Shown here: positions 53,536-63,257 of the stretch, piece after piece
Position numbering within the stretch: position 1 is the first letter of the stretch
Layout of the letters: every line of letters starts with the position of its first letter
DNA from: Methyloferula stellata AR4
Lineage (GTDB): Bacteria > Pseudomonadota > Alphaproteobacteria > Rhizobiales > Beijerinckiaceae
Direction of reading: 5' to 3'
NCBI RefSeq assembly: GCF_000385335.1
Contig: NZ_ARWA01000001.1
Location: forward strand, 3,364,001 to 3,428,000
DNA: 64,000 nt
Notes under the pieces: model-generated
Told to the model about the DNA's origin: nothing
The model's database searches: none
What the model saw: only the letters and a program-made list of their open reading frames with translations
Position numbers and translations under genes: made by a program

Positions 53536-54291
53536 TCAGAATGGCTCCTTGAACGGACGCAAATCCAATTCATGGGTCCAGGTACTTTTGGGCTGTCTGT
53601 GCAGAGCCCAATAAACGTCCGCGATTTGATCGGTCTTAAGTAAGCCGTCTTCGCCTTTGGCTTTGACGAAATCGGGAAAGCGGCTTTTGGCGTAATCCCC
53701 CTCGATCACGCCGTCGATCACGACATGCGCGACATGGATCCCCTGCGGTCCGAATTCGCGCGCCAGGCCTTGCGCCAGCGCCCGGAGTGCCGCCTTGGCG
53801 GAGGCAAAGCCCGTGAAGGGCGGCCGCGCTTTAAGCGAGGCCGTGGCGCCCGTGAAGAGGATCGTTCCCTGCCCTTGCGGCAGCATACGCCGCACGGCTT
53901 CGCGCCCAACCAGAAATCCACCAAGCGCATTTTGCCGCCAGAGCGTTTCGAAACTGTCCGACGTGAGCTCCAGCAAAGGCGCCGCGAGATTGTTGCCGAC
54001 ATTATAAGCGACGAGGTCGAGGCTCGCATTGCCGCTGGCTTCGTCAAGCAAGGCGATCACCTCTTTCTCGCGCGTGACGTCGGTCACTCTCGCCTCTGCC
54101 ATGCCGCCGGCCCGCCCGATCTCCTCCGCGACGGTCTTCACCTTGGCCTCCGTCCGGCCGGCCACAAAGACGCGCAGGCCCTCGCATGCGAAACGCCGCG
54201 CCAGCGCCGCACCAAGGCCCGTCGCGGCCCCGACGCCGAAGACGACGGCAGTCCGCGCAACTGAGGCCTGCCTCTGGTTCTCTTCAGCCAT
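53536..54291 (-). CDS. SDR-family protein lacking the catalytic tyrosine
   Basis: 251-residue Rossmann protein. VVFGVGAATGLGAALARRFA is the nucleotide motif and VAYNVGNN the NNAG-equivalent. At the catalytic YxxxK the sequence is FASAK within FTGFASAKAALRALAQG, so Tyr is Phe while Lys and the preceding Thr/Ser strand (LFTGATASLK) remain. A subgroup of SDRs with this change and a GIHVAHVVIDG end is known; activity is unclear. ATG 54291 is used; a GTG four codons earlier is possible. Confidence 0.85.
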   Translation of the reverse strand: MAEENQRQASVARTAVVFGVGAATGLGAALARRFACEGLRVFVAGRTEAKVKTVAEEIGRAGGMAEARVTDVTREKEVIALLDEASGNASLDLVAYNVGNNLAAPLLELTSDSFETLWRQNALGGFLVGREAVRRMLPQGQGTILFTGATASLKARPPFTGFASAKAALRALAQGLAREFGPQGIHVAHVVIDGVIEGDYAKSRFPDFVKAKGEDGLLKTDQIADVYWALHRQPKSTWTHELDLRPFKEPF

Positions 54292-54399
54292 CGTGCTTTC
54301 CACCCCGTTCGCAACGGTTCCAATCCAACCATGCTACCGAAGCGTTTCGGTGCAAGCAAAAACGCACTACGACTGTAAATGCGCTACCCGCATATCGGC

Positions 54400-55077
54400 T
54401 CAAGCGCGCGCGAATTGAAGAATGAAATTATTGGCCGGCATGTCGAAGCGATGTTTCAGGGCGAGGCCATGATAATTCGCAGCCTTCTCCAAATCCCGTG
54501 CGTCCTTTAATCCCCACTCCTTCACGCCTGCCGCGAGAATTTCCTTGTCGAAGGCTTCATTGGAAGGGGTCGTATATTCGCCTTTCACCTTGAACGGACC
54601 GTAGATCGCGACGAAACCGGCAGGGCTTAAAAGCTTCGCGCCAAGCGCCGAAATGCCGTCGATGATCGCAAGGGGTGCAACCTGAAAGATGTTGATGACG
54701 AAGATCGCATCGTAAAGGCCGTCCTTCGGATCAGGCCATGTCTTTTCGTCGGTGAGATCGATACGGACCGGATCCGCGACGTTCTCATTCCCGCTTTCCG
54801 CGCGCTTCGCCTTGATGGTTTCAAATACATCCGCGTCGTAGTCAGAAGGCTGAAACCTGATCTCCGGGAAATGCGGCGCGAAATAATTGATGTGCAGCCC
54901 GGCGCCGCTCGCAAGCTCCAGAACATTGCCGGTCTTCGGAAAAACGCCCTTGAAAACCGAGAGGATCGGATCCTTGTTGCGGTTGCCGGCCCAGGCGACA
55001 TAGGGGCTCAGCGGATTGGGATCGATGCAGGGCCTCGGATCTGCGATTTGCACTTCGGATGTCTGGGTCTCTGACAT
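54400..55077 (-). CDS. DUF938 SAM-dependent methyltransferase
   Basis: 225-residue protein. NVLELASGAGLHINYFAPHF is motif I, FQPSDYDADVFETI the acidic loop, and DAIFVINIFQVAPLAII and FVAIYGPFKVKGEYT are diagnostic of DUF938. Substrate unknown. It is transcribed on the same strand as the MetX-like gene, which starts 41 bases upstream of it. Confidence 0.88.
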   Translation of the reverse strand: MSETQTSEVQIADPRPCIDPNPLSPYVAWAGNRNKDPILSVFKGVFPKTGNVLELASGAGLHINYFAPHFPEIRFQPSDYDADVFETIKAKRAESGNENVADPVRIDLTDEKTWPDPKDGLYDAIFVINIFQVAPLAIIDGISALGAKLLSPAGFVAIYGPFKVKGEYTTPSNEAFDKEILAAGVKEWGLKDARDLEKAANYHGLALKHRFDMPANNFILQFARA

Positions 55078-55117
55078 TTGTGTTCCTCATCTTCTCGGTT
55101 GAAAGATCTTCGCGCGG

Positions 55118-56158
55118 CTAAGCCGCCAACAAGTCCTTGAGATGCTGATCGACGGCCACATTGAATCCGGGGTCGGTGCCAAACAAAGCGAGATGTCCCC
55201 AGATCGAGGACACACGTTTCAATTCGCTTCCAGGGATCAGCTTTTGCTGAAGCGCTATGTCCTTCAGCGGGAAGAAGGCATCTTCATCGATCGCGATGAC
55301 GAAGGTTTTCGCCTTGACGCGGGCAAGCGCCGCCACGAGGTCGCCGCCTGCAATGCGGCTCACATCGCCATCTTGCCATTTGCGTGCAAGCAGGATCAGA
55401 TTGTTCGGGTCTTGCGGCAGAAAGTGACCCTCGACGAAGCCGGTGACGAAATCGTCGACATTCGTAAATCCGAGATCCCTCCAAGCGGCTTTGTTGAAGA
55501 GATCCTGCGTGAAGCCCGAGGCTGCGAAGATACGGGCATGGTTACGCAGTCCGCGATGCACGGCGCCGTCCTGATACCAGCCGTCATCGAAAGCAGGATC
55601 GGCACTGATCGCGTCAATGAAAGTCTGAACCAGGAAGCGATTATGCGGCGTCGCTGTCGCGGTGCCGGCGATAGGTGCCGCGCGTTTCACCGCGTCGGGA
55701 AAACGCACCGCCCATTCGAAGGTCTGCTGCGCACCCATCGAGCCGCCGAGCACAAGGGCGAGTTGCTCTATGCCGAATTTCTCGCTGATCAGCCTGTGCT
55801 GCGCGCGGACGTCGTCCGCGATGCCGACGCGCGGAAATCGCGCGGCATTGAACGGCAATGGCGCATTGCTCGGCGCGCTCGAGAGCCCATTGCCGATCTG
55901 ATTGACGAGAATGATGAAATATTTTTCGGGGTCGAGAGCCCGGCCGGCCCCGACATAGGCCTGTTCGAGAATTTTGGACGTTCCGGAATACCAGCTTGGA
56001 AACAGCACGGCGTTGGATTTGTCCGGTGACAAAGTGCCGAAGGTCGCAAAGGCCAATGTAAGGCCGCGGATCTTGTCGCCGCTCTCGAGGTCGAAATCGC
56101 CGAGATCGAACGTCTCGAAGGGTCCGTGTCTCTCTTGCGCGTAATAAGAAAGGCTCAT
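55118..56158 (-). CDS. homoserine-acetyltransferase-like alpha/beta hydrolase
   Basis: 346-residue protein of the MetX-related alpha/beta fold. The nucleophile Ser lies in LVLGGSMGAQQTFEWAVRFP, the Asp in VIAIDEDAFFPL and the His in SIWGHLALFG. True MetX has GGSMGG and further acceptor residues, so acyl transfer to homoserine is doubtful; hydrolase activity is equally likely. Expression is driven from an AT-rich region 56170-56250. Confidence 0.82.
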   Translation of the reverse strand: MSLSYYAQERHGPFETFDLGDFDLESGDKIRGLTLAFATFGTLSPDKSNAVLFPSWYSGTSKILEQAYVGAGRALDPEKYFIILVNQIGNGLSSAPSNAPLPFNAARFPRVGIADDVRAQHRLISEKFGIEQLALVLGGSMGAQQTFEWAVRFPDAVKRAAPIAGTATATPHNRFLVQTFIDAISADPAFDDGWYQDGAVHRGLRNHARIFAASGFTQDLFNKAAWRDLGFTNVDDFVTGFVEGHFLPQDPNNLILLARKWQDGDVSRIAGGDLVAALARVKAKTFVIAIDEDAFFPLKDIALQQKLIPGSELKRVSSIWGHLALFGTDPGFNVAVDQHLKDLLAA

Positions 56159-56281
56159 CCGATACCCCGCTGCGGAGAGCCGTAATTACATTTAGTACAT
56201 GGAAATAGTCAAATAATATAAATACTTGTATTTACAGGAGTAAATAAGTCTATGCCCGATGCGATCGGCTAGAATAAATTT

Positions 56282-56611
56282 TCAGGCTCCAAGCGAAACG
56301 GGAGACGCGACATCCACGAGCACAAGGCCGTCCTCGATCCGCAGCGCATATTGCGCGAGCTGACAAAAATGCGGTGCGATTCCGCGCCCATTGCATCCAT
56401 CGAATGCCCAGCGATGCGCCTGACACATCAAGATCCGCCCGTCGAAGAGCGCGTCGGCCAGTGAAATCTCCTGATGCGGACATAGGCCCTGAAAGGCTTT
56501 CAACGTGCCATCATAGGGCCAGAGCAGAAGAACCTCGCGTCCGTCCAGCGCGAAAGCAGCACTTTTCCCTTCGAGAAGATCGGCGAGTTTGCAGAGCGTT
56601 GTGAAAGCCAT
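56282..56611 (-). CDS. Rieske-type [2Fe-2S] ferredoxin
   Basis: 109-residue soluble Rieske protein. The cluster ligands lie in GLCPHQEISL (Cys, His) and LMCQAHRWAFD (Cys, His), with the spacing of dioxygenase-type ferredoxins such as TmoC. It would pass electrons to an oxygenase, but none is encoded in the window. The upstream region 56612-57021 holds large palindromes. Confidence 0.85.
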   Translation of the reverse strand: MAFTTLCKLADLLEGKSAAFALDGREVLLLWPYDGTLKAFQGLCPHQEISLADALFDGRILMCQAHRWAFDGCNGRGIAPHFCQLAQYALRIEDGLVLVDVASPVSLGA

Positions 56612-56705
56612 GGCCGCGGCATCATCGGGATGAATTCAGCGCTGATCCTTTCCGACAAAGGTTTACGCGGCGTTTCGGCAAACAGCCGAACATGCCCCTA
56701 TCCAA

Positions 56706-56789
56706 AGCGGGATGAGGAAAACTGTGCTGCGGTTTTCCGGCGCAGATAAGTTTGCGCGGATTGCGTAAACTTATCTGCGCCATCCCGCT
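56706..56789. repeat. branched palindrome (three-way junction type)
   Basis: Outer arms AGCGGGAT (56706-56713) and ATCCCGCT (56782-56789) enclose two separate hairpins: GGAAAAC/GTTTTCC (56716-56738) and a perfect 15-bp stem (56739-56753 with 56767-56781). The three stems could form a cloverleaf-like junction in DNA or RNA. It is upstream of both the Rieske and the FAH-family gene. Related AGCGGGATG repeats occur in other Rhizobiales. Confidence 0.8.
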
Positions 56790-56805
56790 CTAAACTTTTG
56801 GAATC

Positions 56806-56876
56806 GATCACGTTCATGATTTTGGATTACCCAACTCGGGTTTGCCCGAGTTGGGTAATCCAAAATCATCGTGATC
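56806..56876. repeat. long near-perfect hairpin, 25-bp arms
   Basis: Perfect 25-base arms (56816-56840 and 56845-56869) are separated by only TTTG. They extend outwards by GATCACG/CGTGATC after a three-base TTC bulge. It lies 17 bases after the branched palindrome, so 56706-56876 is a composite repeat. Such GATCACG...CGTGATC elements look dispersed rather than gene-specific; a terminator or protein-binding role is possible. Confidence 0.85.
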
Positions 56877-57021
56877 TAATGGCAAGGAGCTTGCATCCTT
56901 TTTGACGCCTGACCGGCGCGCACCGCGCTCGCGGGCCAAACCGGCGCTTGCTTTCGCTGAAACGAGCTACTACCCCTTCGCGGCAAGATACGCCGGCAAG
57001 ACTTAAAACGAGGTCTGTTCC

Positions 57022-57705
<684 letters not shown>

Positions 57706-57752
57706 AGCCTTGGCCTTGGATCACGACCCAATCATTGCGTGATCGAAAGACC

Positions 57753-57826
57753 GTCATTGCGAAGCAATCCAGGTGACCGCTCAACTGGCGGCATGGATTG
57801 CTTCGGAGCAAAGCTCCTCGCAATGA
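57753..57826. repeat. CATTGCGA...TCGCAATG palindromic repeat, copy 1
   Basis: Arms beginning GTCATTGCGAAGCAATCC and ending GCAATGA form an imperfect hairpin. A second, better-matched copy lies at 58203-58282. This repeat type is widely dispersed in alphaproteobacteria and obligate intracellular relatives. Confidence 0.82.
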
Positions 57827-57870
57827 GGCTCGAAGGCAATAACGGTCGGTGATCGTTCCCGACCCTTCGC

Positions 57871-58101
57871 CTAGCATGGCGGAATTTGAAACGGCGAGAC
57901 GCGCGTCACGAAGCGCACGGCGTCTTTGCGCCAGCCGGTTTCCTCATAGGCAAATTTGAGAGCCGCGGCCCGGTCGGCGAAAAAGCCACCGCACAGCCCA
58001 TGAACTTCGACGGCGACCCAGCGATCTTGCTCATCGCAACCAACAAGAAAACTAGGAGGCTCCTGGGCAGGAGCCACATCGATCATATCCGTTCTGAACA
58101 T
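57871..58101 (-). CDS. small conserved hypothetical protein
   Basis: 76-residue soluble protein. FLVGCDEQDRWVAVEVHGLC followed by GGFFADRAAALKFAYEETGW resembles small proteins common in Rhizobiales with a D.xGRWVx..GL.GG.F....A..FA pattern; function unknown. It lies between the two copies of the CATTGCGA repeat, so its flanks are repeat DNA. Confidence 0.65.
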   Translation of the reverse strand: MFRTDMIDVAPAQEPPSFLVGCDEQDRWVAVEVHGLCGGFFADRAAALKFAYEETGWRKDAVRFVTRVSPFQIPPC

Positions 58102-58202
58102 GGAGGGTCTCTTGGAAAGGGTTACGCGTGGCGCATGACTTCGATGATTGACACATCATCGAAGCCGGTCGGCTGGCCTTTATCGCTTATGATCGGAGGA
58201 TC

Positions 58203-58282
58203 GTCATTGCGAGCGAAGCGAAGCAATCCAGGGACCTAAGCAATAATCTGGATTGCTTCGTCGCTTCGCTTCTCGCAATGAC
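58203..58282. repeat. CATTGCGA...TCGCAATG palindromic repeat, copy 2
   Basis: GTCATTGCGAGCGAAGCGAA is mirrored by TTCGCTTCTCGCAATGAC, and the inner GCAATCCAG by CTGGATTGC, giving a hairpin of nearly 30 bp with short bulges. It separates the 76-residue gene from the 41-residue gene. Confidence 0.85.
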
Positions 58283-58305
58283 AGCTCATCGATTGAATCC
58301 TTAGC

Positions 58306-58431
58306 TTAAGGCAGCATCAATCCGATAAGCCGGACGCCGAAGCCGATCACGAGCGCCACGAGGATCACGCCCGCGAAAATCAAGTCCGGGCGAAGCGTGC
58401 TCGTGTAAGCGGATCTCGATCTCGTTCTCAT
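58306..58431 (-). CDS. 41-residue single-span membrane protein
   Basis: ATG 58431 has CAGGAG eight bases upstream, an almost ideal ribosome site, and opens a frame of 41 codons: a basic start (MRTRSRSAYTSTLRPD) and one hydrophobic helix (LIFAGVILVALVIGFGVRLI). The size is below usual gene-calling cut-offs. It could be a regulatory small membrane protein; a remnant of the C-terminus of an ABC permease is an alternative, since such ends look similar, but the perfect ribosome site favours a real gene. Confidence 0.6.
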   Translation of the reverse strand: MRTRSRSAYTSTLRPDLIFAGVILVALVIGFGVRLIGLMLP

Positions 58432-58784
58432 CTTTTTTCTCCTGACCGCCCGAAGCATGATCCTGAGGAAAGCCGTCCCCGGAGGGACGCGCGGGCGATG
58501 AGAGAAGAATGGGCTTTATCGCATATAGGATCGATGGTTCCCGCAGCGCCGCAACATAAAGACCGCATATAGGTCAAAACGCGAAAACGGCGCATGGCCA
58601 CTCCAACATAACCACTATTAAACAATAGCTTAGTTAAATTTCAGGTTAGAACTTAAGCTTTTATCATCCCCGTCAATCCAGCTCTGCGGGCTGGCTGCCT
58701 CCCGCTTACGCGGGTTCACCCTTTCTTAGGGCGGCGGCGCCAAAGTCCACCTGTCGAAAATCCGCTTCGCAAAGGATTGTTCTC
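58432..58784. other. intergenic region, no supported gene
   Basis: 353 bases. The left part is GC-rich with fragments recalling dispersed repeats (GAAGCATGATCCTGAGGAAA). An AT-rich stretch at 58605-58670 is a likely promoter region. A small hairpin CCCGC-TTAC-GCGGG lies at 58701-58714. Nothing coding is visible. Confidence 0.4.
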
Positions 58785-60056
58785 TTGACGCTCGCAGCCG
58801 GGAGACCGCTTCGCTTCGCCTCCAATGAGATCAACCTCGACGCCGGGATTCTCTTCGCCGTCATGCTGGCGGCGCATATATTCGTCGCGAGCTCGGTCGC
58901 CCTCTATTCTTTCTTTCCCTCGAGCTATGACGAAATCGCGCATATCTCCTTCATCAAGGCGATGGCCGATGCACCGGTGCTGTTTCCGCATTACGGCGAT
59001 TATCGCCTTCTCGATCCCAAGGATCTCAGCCTCTGGACGAGCGAACCGAACTATCTCGCGCATCCCTCGCTCTATTATCTTTTCATGGCGCCGCTCTGGA
59101 GCCTCACTGGCGGCAATGTTCTGGCGCTTCGTTTCGCCGACGTCTTCTTGTCGAGCCTCGGTCTCGCACTGACGGCCGTGGCCGGCACGAAATTGATCGA
59201 GGCGCCGCGCACAAAGCTTCTCTTCATCCTGCTCGTCTTCTGCTTTCCGAAAAACCCGGTGATCGGCGGCATCGTCAGCAATGATAATTTCGTTCTGATC
59301 GCAGCGGGCCTGTTCTTCTGGGGCTGCGCAAGCGAACGCCATCGCACTTTGTTTTTATGCCTCGGGCTTATCCTCGCGGGCTGGACCAAACTGACGGCCC
59401 TCGTCGGGCTCGGCGCCGCGGCGGGCTTTCTCGTTCTCTATTCCACGCTGCATGACCGCGAACCGCTTTTCCGGCGCACGCATCTCGCCTTGGCTTTCGC
59501 TACGCTTCTGGGATTCGTGCCTTACGCGGTCTATTGGCTGCGGACCGGCCATCTTCTCTATGTGCCTCAGAACAGCTTTTGGGTGCTGCCCGCCGATCAG
59601 CGCCCGGACCTCAACATCTTCACCTTCGCGTCCGTGTTTTTCTGGCGCATCGCCGATAAATTTCCGGCCGTGGACCGGATGATGAACGACACTCTGCCCT
59701 TGGCCCTTCTCGTTCTGGTCTCCTTGGCCGCACTCGCGAGCCAAGGCGAAGAGAAGGCCCGCCGCGTCGCCATGAGCTTTCTGTTTGCGCTGGCGGTCTT
59801 CGTGCCGATCCATTTCTTTTATGCTTGGCAGACCTTTCTAACGGCGGGACAGACCATCGATGCGCAACCGCGCTATTATAACGAACTCTGGCCGGGCTTC
59901 GCGCTGGCGCTCGCTTTAGCCTGCACTACGATCGACCGGAAAAAACTCCCGCTCGCGACGATCGCCGTCGTGATCCTCTGTCTCTTGCCGACAGCCGCGG
60001 GCCTGTTGATTTTCACCCCGCCGGTCTCGCAACCAAGCTCTACGGGCAGGTCGTGA
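58785..60056 (+). CDS. polytopic GT-C-like membrane glycosyltransferase
   Basis: 423-residue integral-membrane protein with about ten helices. The acidic pair in the first periplasmic loop (FPSSYDEIAHISFI) and the overall pattern resemble GT-C/DUF2142-type transferases that use lipid-linked sugars. The TTG at 58785 has AAAGGA upstream and is the only reasonable start. The 3' end converges with glyS. Acceptor and sugar unknown. Confidence 0.72.
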   Translation: MTLAAGRPLRFASNEINLDAGILFAVMLAAHIFVASSVALYSFFPSSYDEIAHISFIKAMADAPVLFPHYGDYRLLDPKDLSLWTSEPNYLAHPSLYYLFMAPLWSLTGGNVLALRFADVFLSSLGLALTAVAGTKLIEAPRTKLLFILLVFCFPKNPVIGGIVSNDNFVLIAAGLFFWGCASERHRTLFLCLGLILAGWTKLTALVGLGAAAGFLVLYSTLHDREPLFRRTHLALAFATLLGFVPYAVYWLRTGHLLYVPQNSFWVLPADQRPDLNIFTFASVFFWRIADKFPAVDRMMNDTLPLALLVLVSLAALASQGEEKARRVAMSFLFALAVFVPIHFFYAWQTFLTAGQTIDAQPRYYNELWPGFALALALACTTIDRKKLPLATIAVVILCLLPTAAGLLIFTPPVSQPSSTGRS

Positions 60057-60099
60057 CCTGATTGGAGCATAGGCCGCCGACCCAAGCCGGTCCCGACGT

Positions 60100-62547
60100 T
60101 CACCCGGCGATCTTCGAGAAATCCGCGACCGTGTGCACCGCGCTGCGCAAGCCATTCAAGAGCCGCAAGCGGTTGAGGCGCAGCTTGGCATCGCTCGCAT
60201 TGACCGTAACCTTGTCGAAGAAGGCATCGACCGGTGCGCGAAGCTGCGCCAGCACCTGCATCGCGCCTGAGAAATCATTCTGGTCGATCGCGCTTTCGGC
60301 GTCCTTGGCGGCTTGTTCAAGCGCGCTTGCAAGCGCCTGTTCTTCGGGCTCGCTCAGAAGCGCAGCATCATAGGGCTCGCCGAAAGACGCGATATCTTCT
60401 TTCGACTGCTTCTTTTCTTCCGCCTTTAAAATATTTGCGGCGCGGCGATAGCCGGCCAGCAGATTGGCGCCTTCGGGTGTATCGAGGAAAGCGCCAAGCG
60501 CTTCGACACGCCGCACGATCATCAAAAGATCGTCCTGGCCCTTGAGACCGAAGACGGCATCGATCAGATCGTGCCGCGCGCCCTTGTCGCGCAGATAGAC
60601 CTTCAGGCGATCGGCAATGAAAGCCAGAATCTCGTCGAACAGGACGCTTCGTTCATCCGCGAATTTCGTCAGTTCCGCCGTGAACTCGAGCTCGGACTCG
60701 GGTGTCGACGAGATCTTCTCGCCTTGGCGTACGAGCTGCAATTCATGCACACGCTCATAGGGTTTCAAGACGGCGGCGAGATCCGAGAACCGCGCGAAAT
60801 CAGCATCGGACGGCTCGCCTTCACCCGAGAACCGCGCTTCGACATAGCGATGGACGGCTTCATAAGCGCCTTTCGCGGGCTCGCGCGAAAATTCCCAGGC
60901 CCAGGGCCCGCCGTGCACGAGCGTCTCAAGCTCATGCTCGTCGCTGTCGTCCTGGTCCTTGATGCCTTGCAATGTATGCGTCGGCACGGCCTCGGCGATG
61001 CGCGCATGATTGACGAAGCTTGTCGCAATCATCGCGCGCAAGGCGAGCCGCAGATCGTTCTCGAGAATCAGGCGAATGATGCCGAGCGCGGCACGGCGCA
61101 AGGCGAAAGGATCCTTGCTGCCGGTCGGCCGCTCGTCGATCGCGAAGAAGCCGGTCAGCACATCGATTTTATCGGCCAGAGCGACGGCGATGGAGACCGG
61201 CTCGGACGGCACGCGGTCGCTTGGGCCTTGCGGCCTGTAATGATCCTCGAGCGCCGCCGCGACCGCGGCAGGCTCGCCTTGCGCCGCCGCGTAATAGCGG
61301 CCCATGAGACCTTGCAGCTCAGGAAACTCGCCCACCATTTCGGAGACGAGATCGGCTTTGGCCAGATATGCCGCGCGCTCGCAGGGCACCGGATCGGCGC
61401 CGACGAAGGCCGCGAGATCGCGCGATAAAAGCATCAGCCTTTTCACCCGCTCGCCTTGCGTGCCGAGCTTTTCGTGAAACACGATGTCGTCGAGTTTCGG
61501 CAACCGGTCTTCGAGCTTAATGGCGAGATCCGTCTCCCAGAAAAACTTCGCATCCGACAGGCGCGAGCGCACGACACGGCCATTGCCGGCGGCAATTGCC
61601 ACGCCGCCGTCGCTCGCAACGAGGTTCGACACGAGGATGAATTTATTGGCGAGTTTGCCGTCTTGGCCGCGCAGCACGAAGCATTTCTGATTGACGCGGA
61701 TCGTCGTGCGGATCACCTCCGGCGGGATTTGAAGAAAAGCCTCTTCGAAGGCGCCTGTGAGCACGACAGGCCATTCGACGAGGCCCGCGACCTCGTGCAA
61801 AAGCGCCTCGTCCTCGATAAGATCGAGGCCTTGGGCCTGCGCCAATGTGCGCGCGTCATGCAGAATGATATCGCGCCGCCGCGCCGGATCGAGCACGACT
61901 TTCGCGGCATCGAGCGCGCTCGCATAATCGTCGAAGCGCCTGACCTTGAATTCCTGCGGCGCCATGAATCTATGGCCGGAGGTCATATTGCCCGCGGCGA
62001 TGCCGTCGATTTCGAAAGGCACGATGTCCGGCTCTTCGCCTTCCGGCCCGAAGGTCGCGACGATTCGATGCAGCGGCCGCACCCAGCGCAGAGCATCGCT
62101 GCGCACGGAGGCAGCCCCCCAGCGCATGCTTTTCGGCCAGGGAAAGCCGCGGACGATCGACGGAATTAAATCGGCCAGGACGGCGAGCGTTTCGCGCCCC
62201 GCCCGCTCGACGACGGCAATATAGAATTCGCCTTTTTTGGCATCCTTCTGGATGGTCGCCTGATCGAGCGAGGTGAGGCCCGCGCTTTTCAAAAAGCCCT
62301 GCACGGCGGCCTCCGGCGCACCGACGCGCGGGCCTTTCTTCTCTTCGCGCGTATCGGGCTGGCGCAAGGGAATGCCAGCCACATGCAAGGCGAGCCTGCG
62401 CGGCGTCGCAAAAGCGCCTGCCCCTTCGAAGACGAGACCATTCTCCGTCAGGCCGGCCGTCACCAGCCGTTTCAGATCCTCGGCGGCCTGGGCCTGCATG
62501 CGGGCCGGGATTTCTTCGGAGAAAAGTTCAAGAAGCAGATCTGGCAT
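60100..62547 (-). CDS. glyS: glycine-tRNA ligase beta subunit, with internal insertion
   Basis: Beta subunit of the alpha2-beta2 enzyme that charges tRNA-Gly. [20 protein letters not shown] at the N-terminus and [20 protein letters not shown] at the C-terminus are diagnostic. The length is 815 residues, about 125 more than E. coli GlyS. The extra material lies at roughly 515-630, between [17 protein letters not shown] and [20 protein letters not shown], and begins with a Glu/Asp-rich segment. The alpha subunit gene glyQ is not adjacent. Confidence 0.94.
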   Translation of the reverse strand: MPDLLLELFSEEIPARMQAQAAEDLKRLVTAGLTENGLVFEGAGAFATPRRLALHVAGIPLRQPDTREEKKGPRVGAPEAAVQGFLKSAGLTSLDQATIQKDAKKGEFYIAVVERAGRETLAVLADLIPSIVRGFPWPKSMRWGAASVRSDALRWVRPLHRIVATFGPEGEEPDIVPFEIDGIAAGNMTSGHRFMAPQEFKVRRFDDYASALDAAKVVLDPARRRDIILHDARTLAQAQGLDLIEDEALLHEVAGLVEWPVVLTGAFEEAFLQIPPEVIRTTIRVNQKCFVLRGQDGKLANKFILVSNLVASDGGVAIAAGNGRVVRSRLSDAKFFWETDLAIKLEDRLPKLDDIVFHEKLGTQGERVKRLMLLSRDLAAFVGADPVPCERAAYLAKADLVSEMVGEFPELQGLMGRYYAAAQGEPAAVAAALEDHYRPQGPSDRVPSEPVSIAVALADKIDVLTGFFAIDERPTGSKDPFALRRAALGIIRLILENDLRLALRAMIATSFVNHARIAEAVPTHTLQGIKDQDDSDEHELETLVHGGPWAWEFSREPAKGAYEAVHRYVEARFSGEGEPSDADFARFSDLAAVLKPYERVHELQLVRQGEKISSTPESELEFTAELTKFADERSVLFDEILAFIADRLKVYLRDKGARHDLIDAVFGLKGQDDLLMIVRRVEALGAFLDTPEGANLLAGYRRAANILKAEEKKQSKEDIASFGEPYDAALLSEPEEQALASALEQAAKDAESAIDQNDFSGAMQVLAQLRAPVDAFFDKVTVNASDAKLRLNRLRLLNGLRSAVHTVADFSKIAG

Positions 62548-62583
62548 GGGGGATTCTTTTAAGGGGCAAGGACCTGGCGCGCC

Positions 62584-62720
62584 AACCCTCCCCTTGCGGG
62601 AGAGGGTGGCCAGCGGAGCTGGCCGGGTGAGGGGTTACAATCCCTGCGAGTTATAAAAAATCATAACCCCTCATCCGGCCCGACTTCGTCGGGCCACCTT
62701 CTCCCGCAAGGGGAGAAGGA
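62584..62720. repeat. dispersed palindromic repeat (CTCTCCC...GGGAGA type), copy 2
   Basis: Same family as 20379-20511. Arms CCCTCCCCTTGCGGGAGAGG and CTTCTCCCGCAAGGGGAGAA are mirrored, as are GGCCGGGTGAGGGGTTA and TAACCCCTCATCCGGCC, around an AT-rich loop (TTATAAAAAATCATAA). It lies just upstream of glyS and the YeeE pair. Confidence 0.85.
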
Positions 62721-62834
62721 ATGCCGACCGCCGTCTATAACTGCCGATCCCGCCGAAAGAAACGAAAAGGCCTGCGACATTGCTCTTTGCCGAAGTTAAG
62801 TCCATAAATTTAGTGGATTTAACATGAGAGCGCT

Positions 62835-63257
62835 ATGACGGAATTCACACCTTTCTCGGCCGCGCTCGGGGGCGCCCTGATCGGGTTTTCGGCTTTGATC
62901 CTGTTTCTGCTCGACGGCCGCATCGCGGGCATCAGCGGGATTCTCGGCAACCTCCTGGCATTCCGTCCAGGCGAGATCGCATGGCGGCTGGCTTTTCTCG
63001 CCGGGCTTGTGGCCGCACCTGCCCTTTATGCCGCGGCTGGCGGGCGTCTGCCGCCGCTGACGGTCGCGTCTTCGATCCCGCTTTTGCTGATTGGCGGCTT
63101 TCTCGTCGGATTTGGGACAAGACTCGGAAATGGCTGTACTAGCGGGCATGGCGTCTGCGGCATTGCTCGGTTCTCTCCCCGATCGATCGCGGCGACGCTG
63201 ATCTTCATGGCGGCGGCAGCGGTCACGGTTTTCATCATGCGTCATGTGATTGGGTGA
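62835..63257 (+). CDS. YeeE/YedE-family sulfur transport protein, first half
   Basis: 140-residue membrane protein with four helices. GFGTRLGNGCTSGHGVCG is the signature, with the Cys that binds thiosulfate-type sulfur in characterised YeeE. Together with the next gene, which overlaps it by four bases, it makes a two-protein version of the single-chain transporter. Sulfur import is the family role; the exact species is unknown. Confidence 0.88.
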   Translation: MTEFTPFSAALGGALIGFSALILFLLDGRIAGISGILGNLLAFRPGEIAWRLAFLAGLVAAPALYAAAGGRLPPLTVASSIPLLLIGGFLVGFGTRLGNGCTSGHGVCGIARFSPRSIAATLIFMAAAAVTVFIMRHVIG

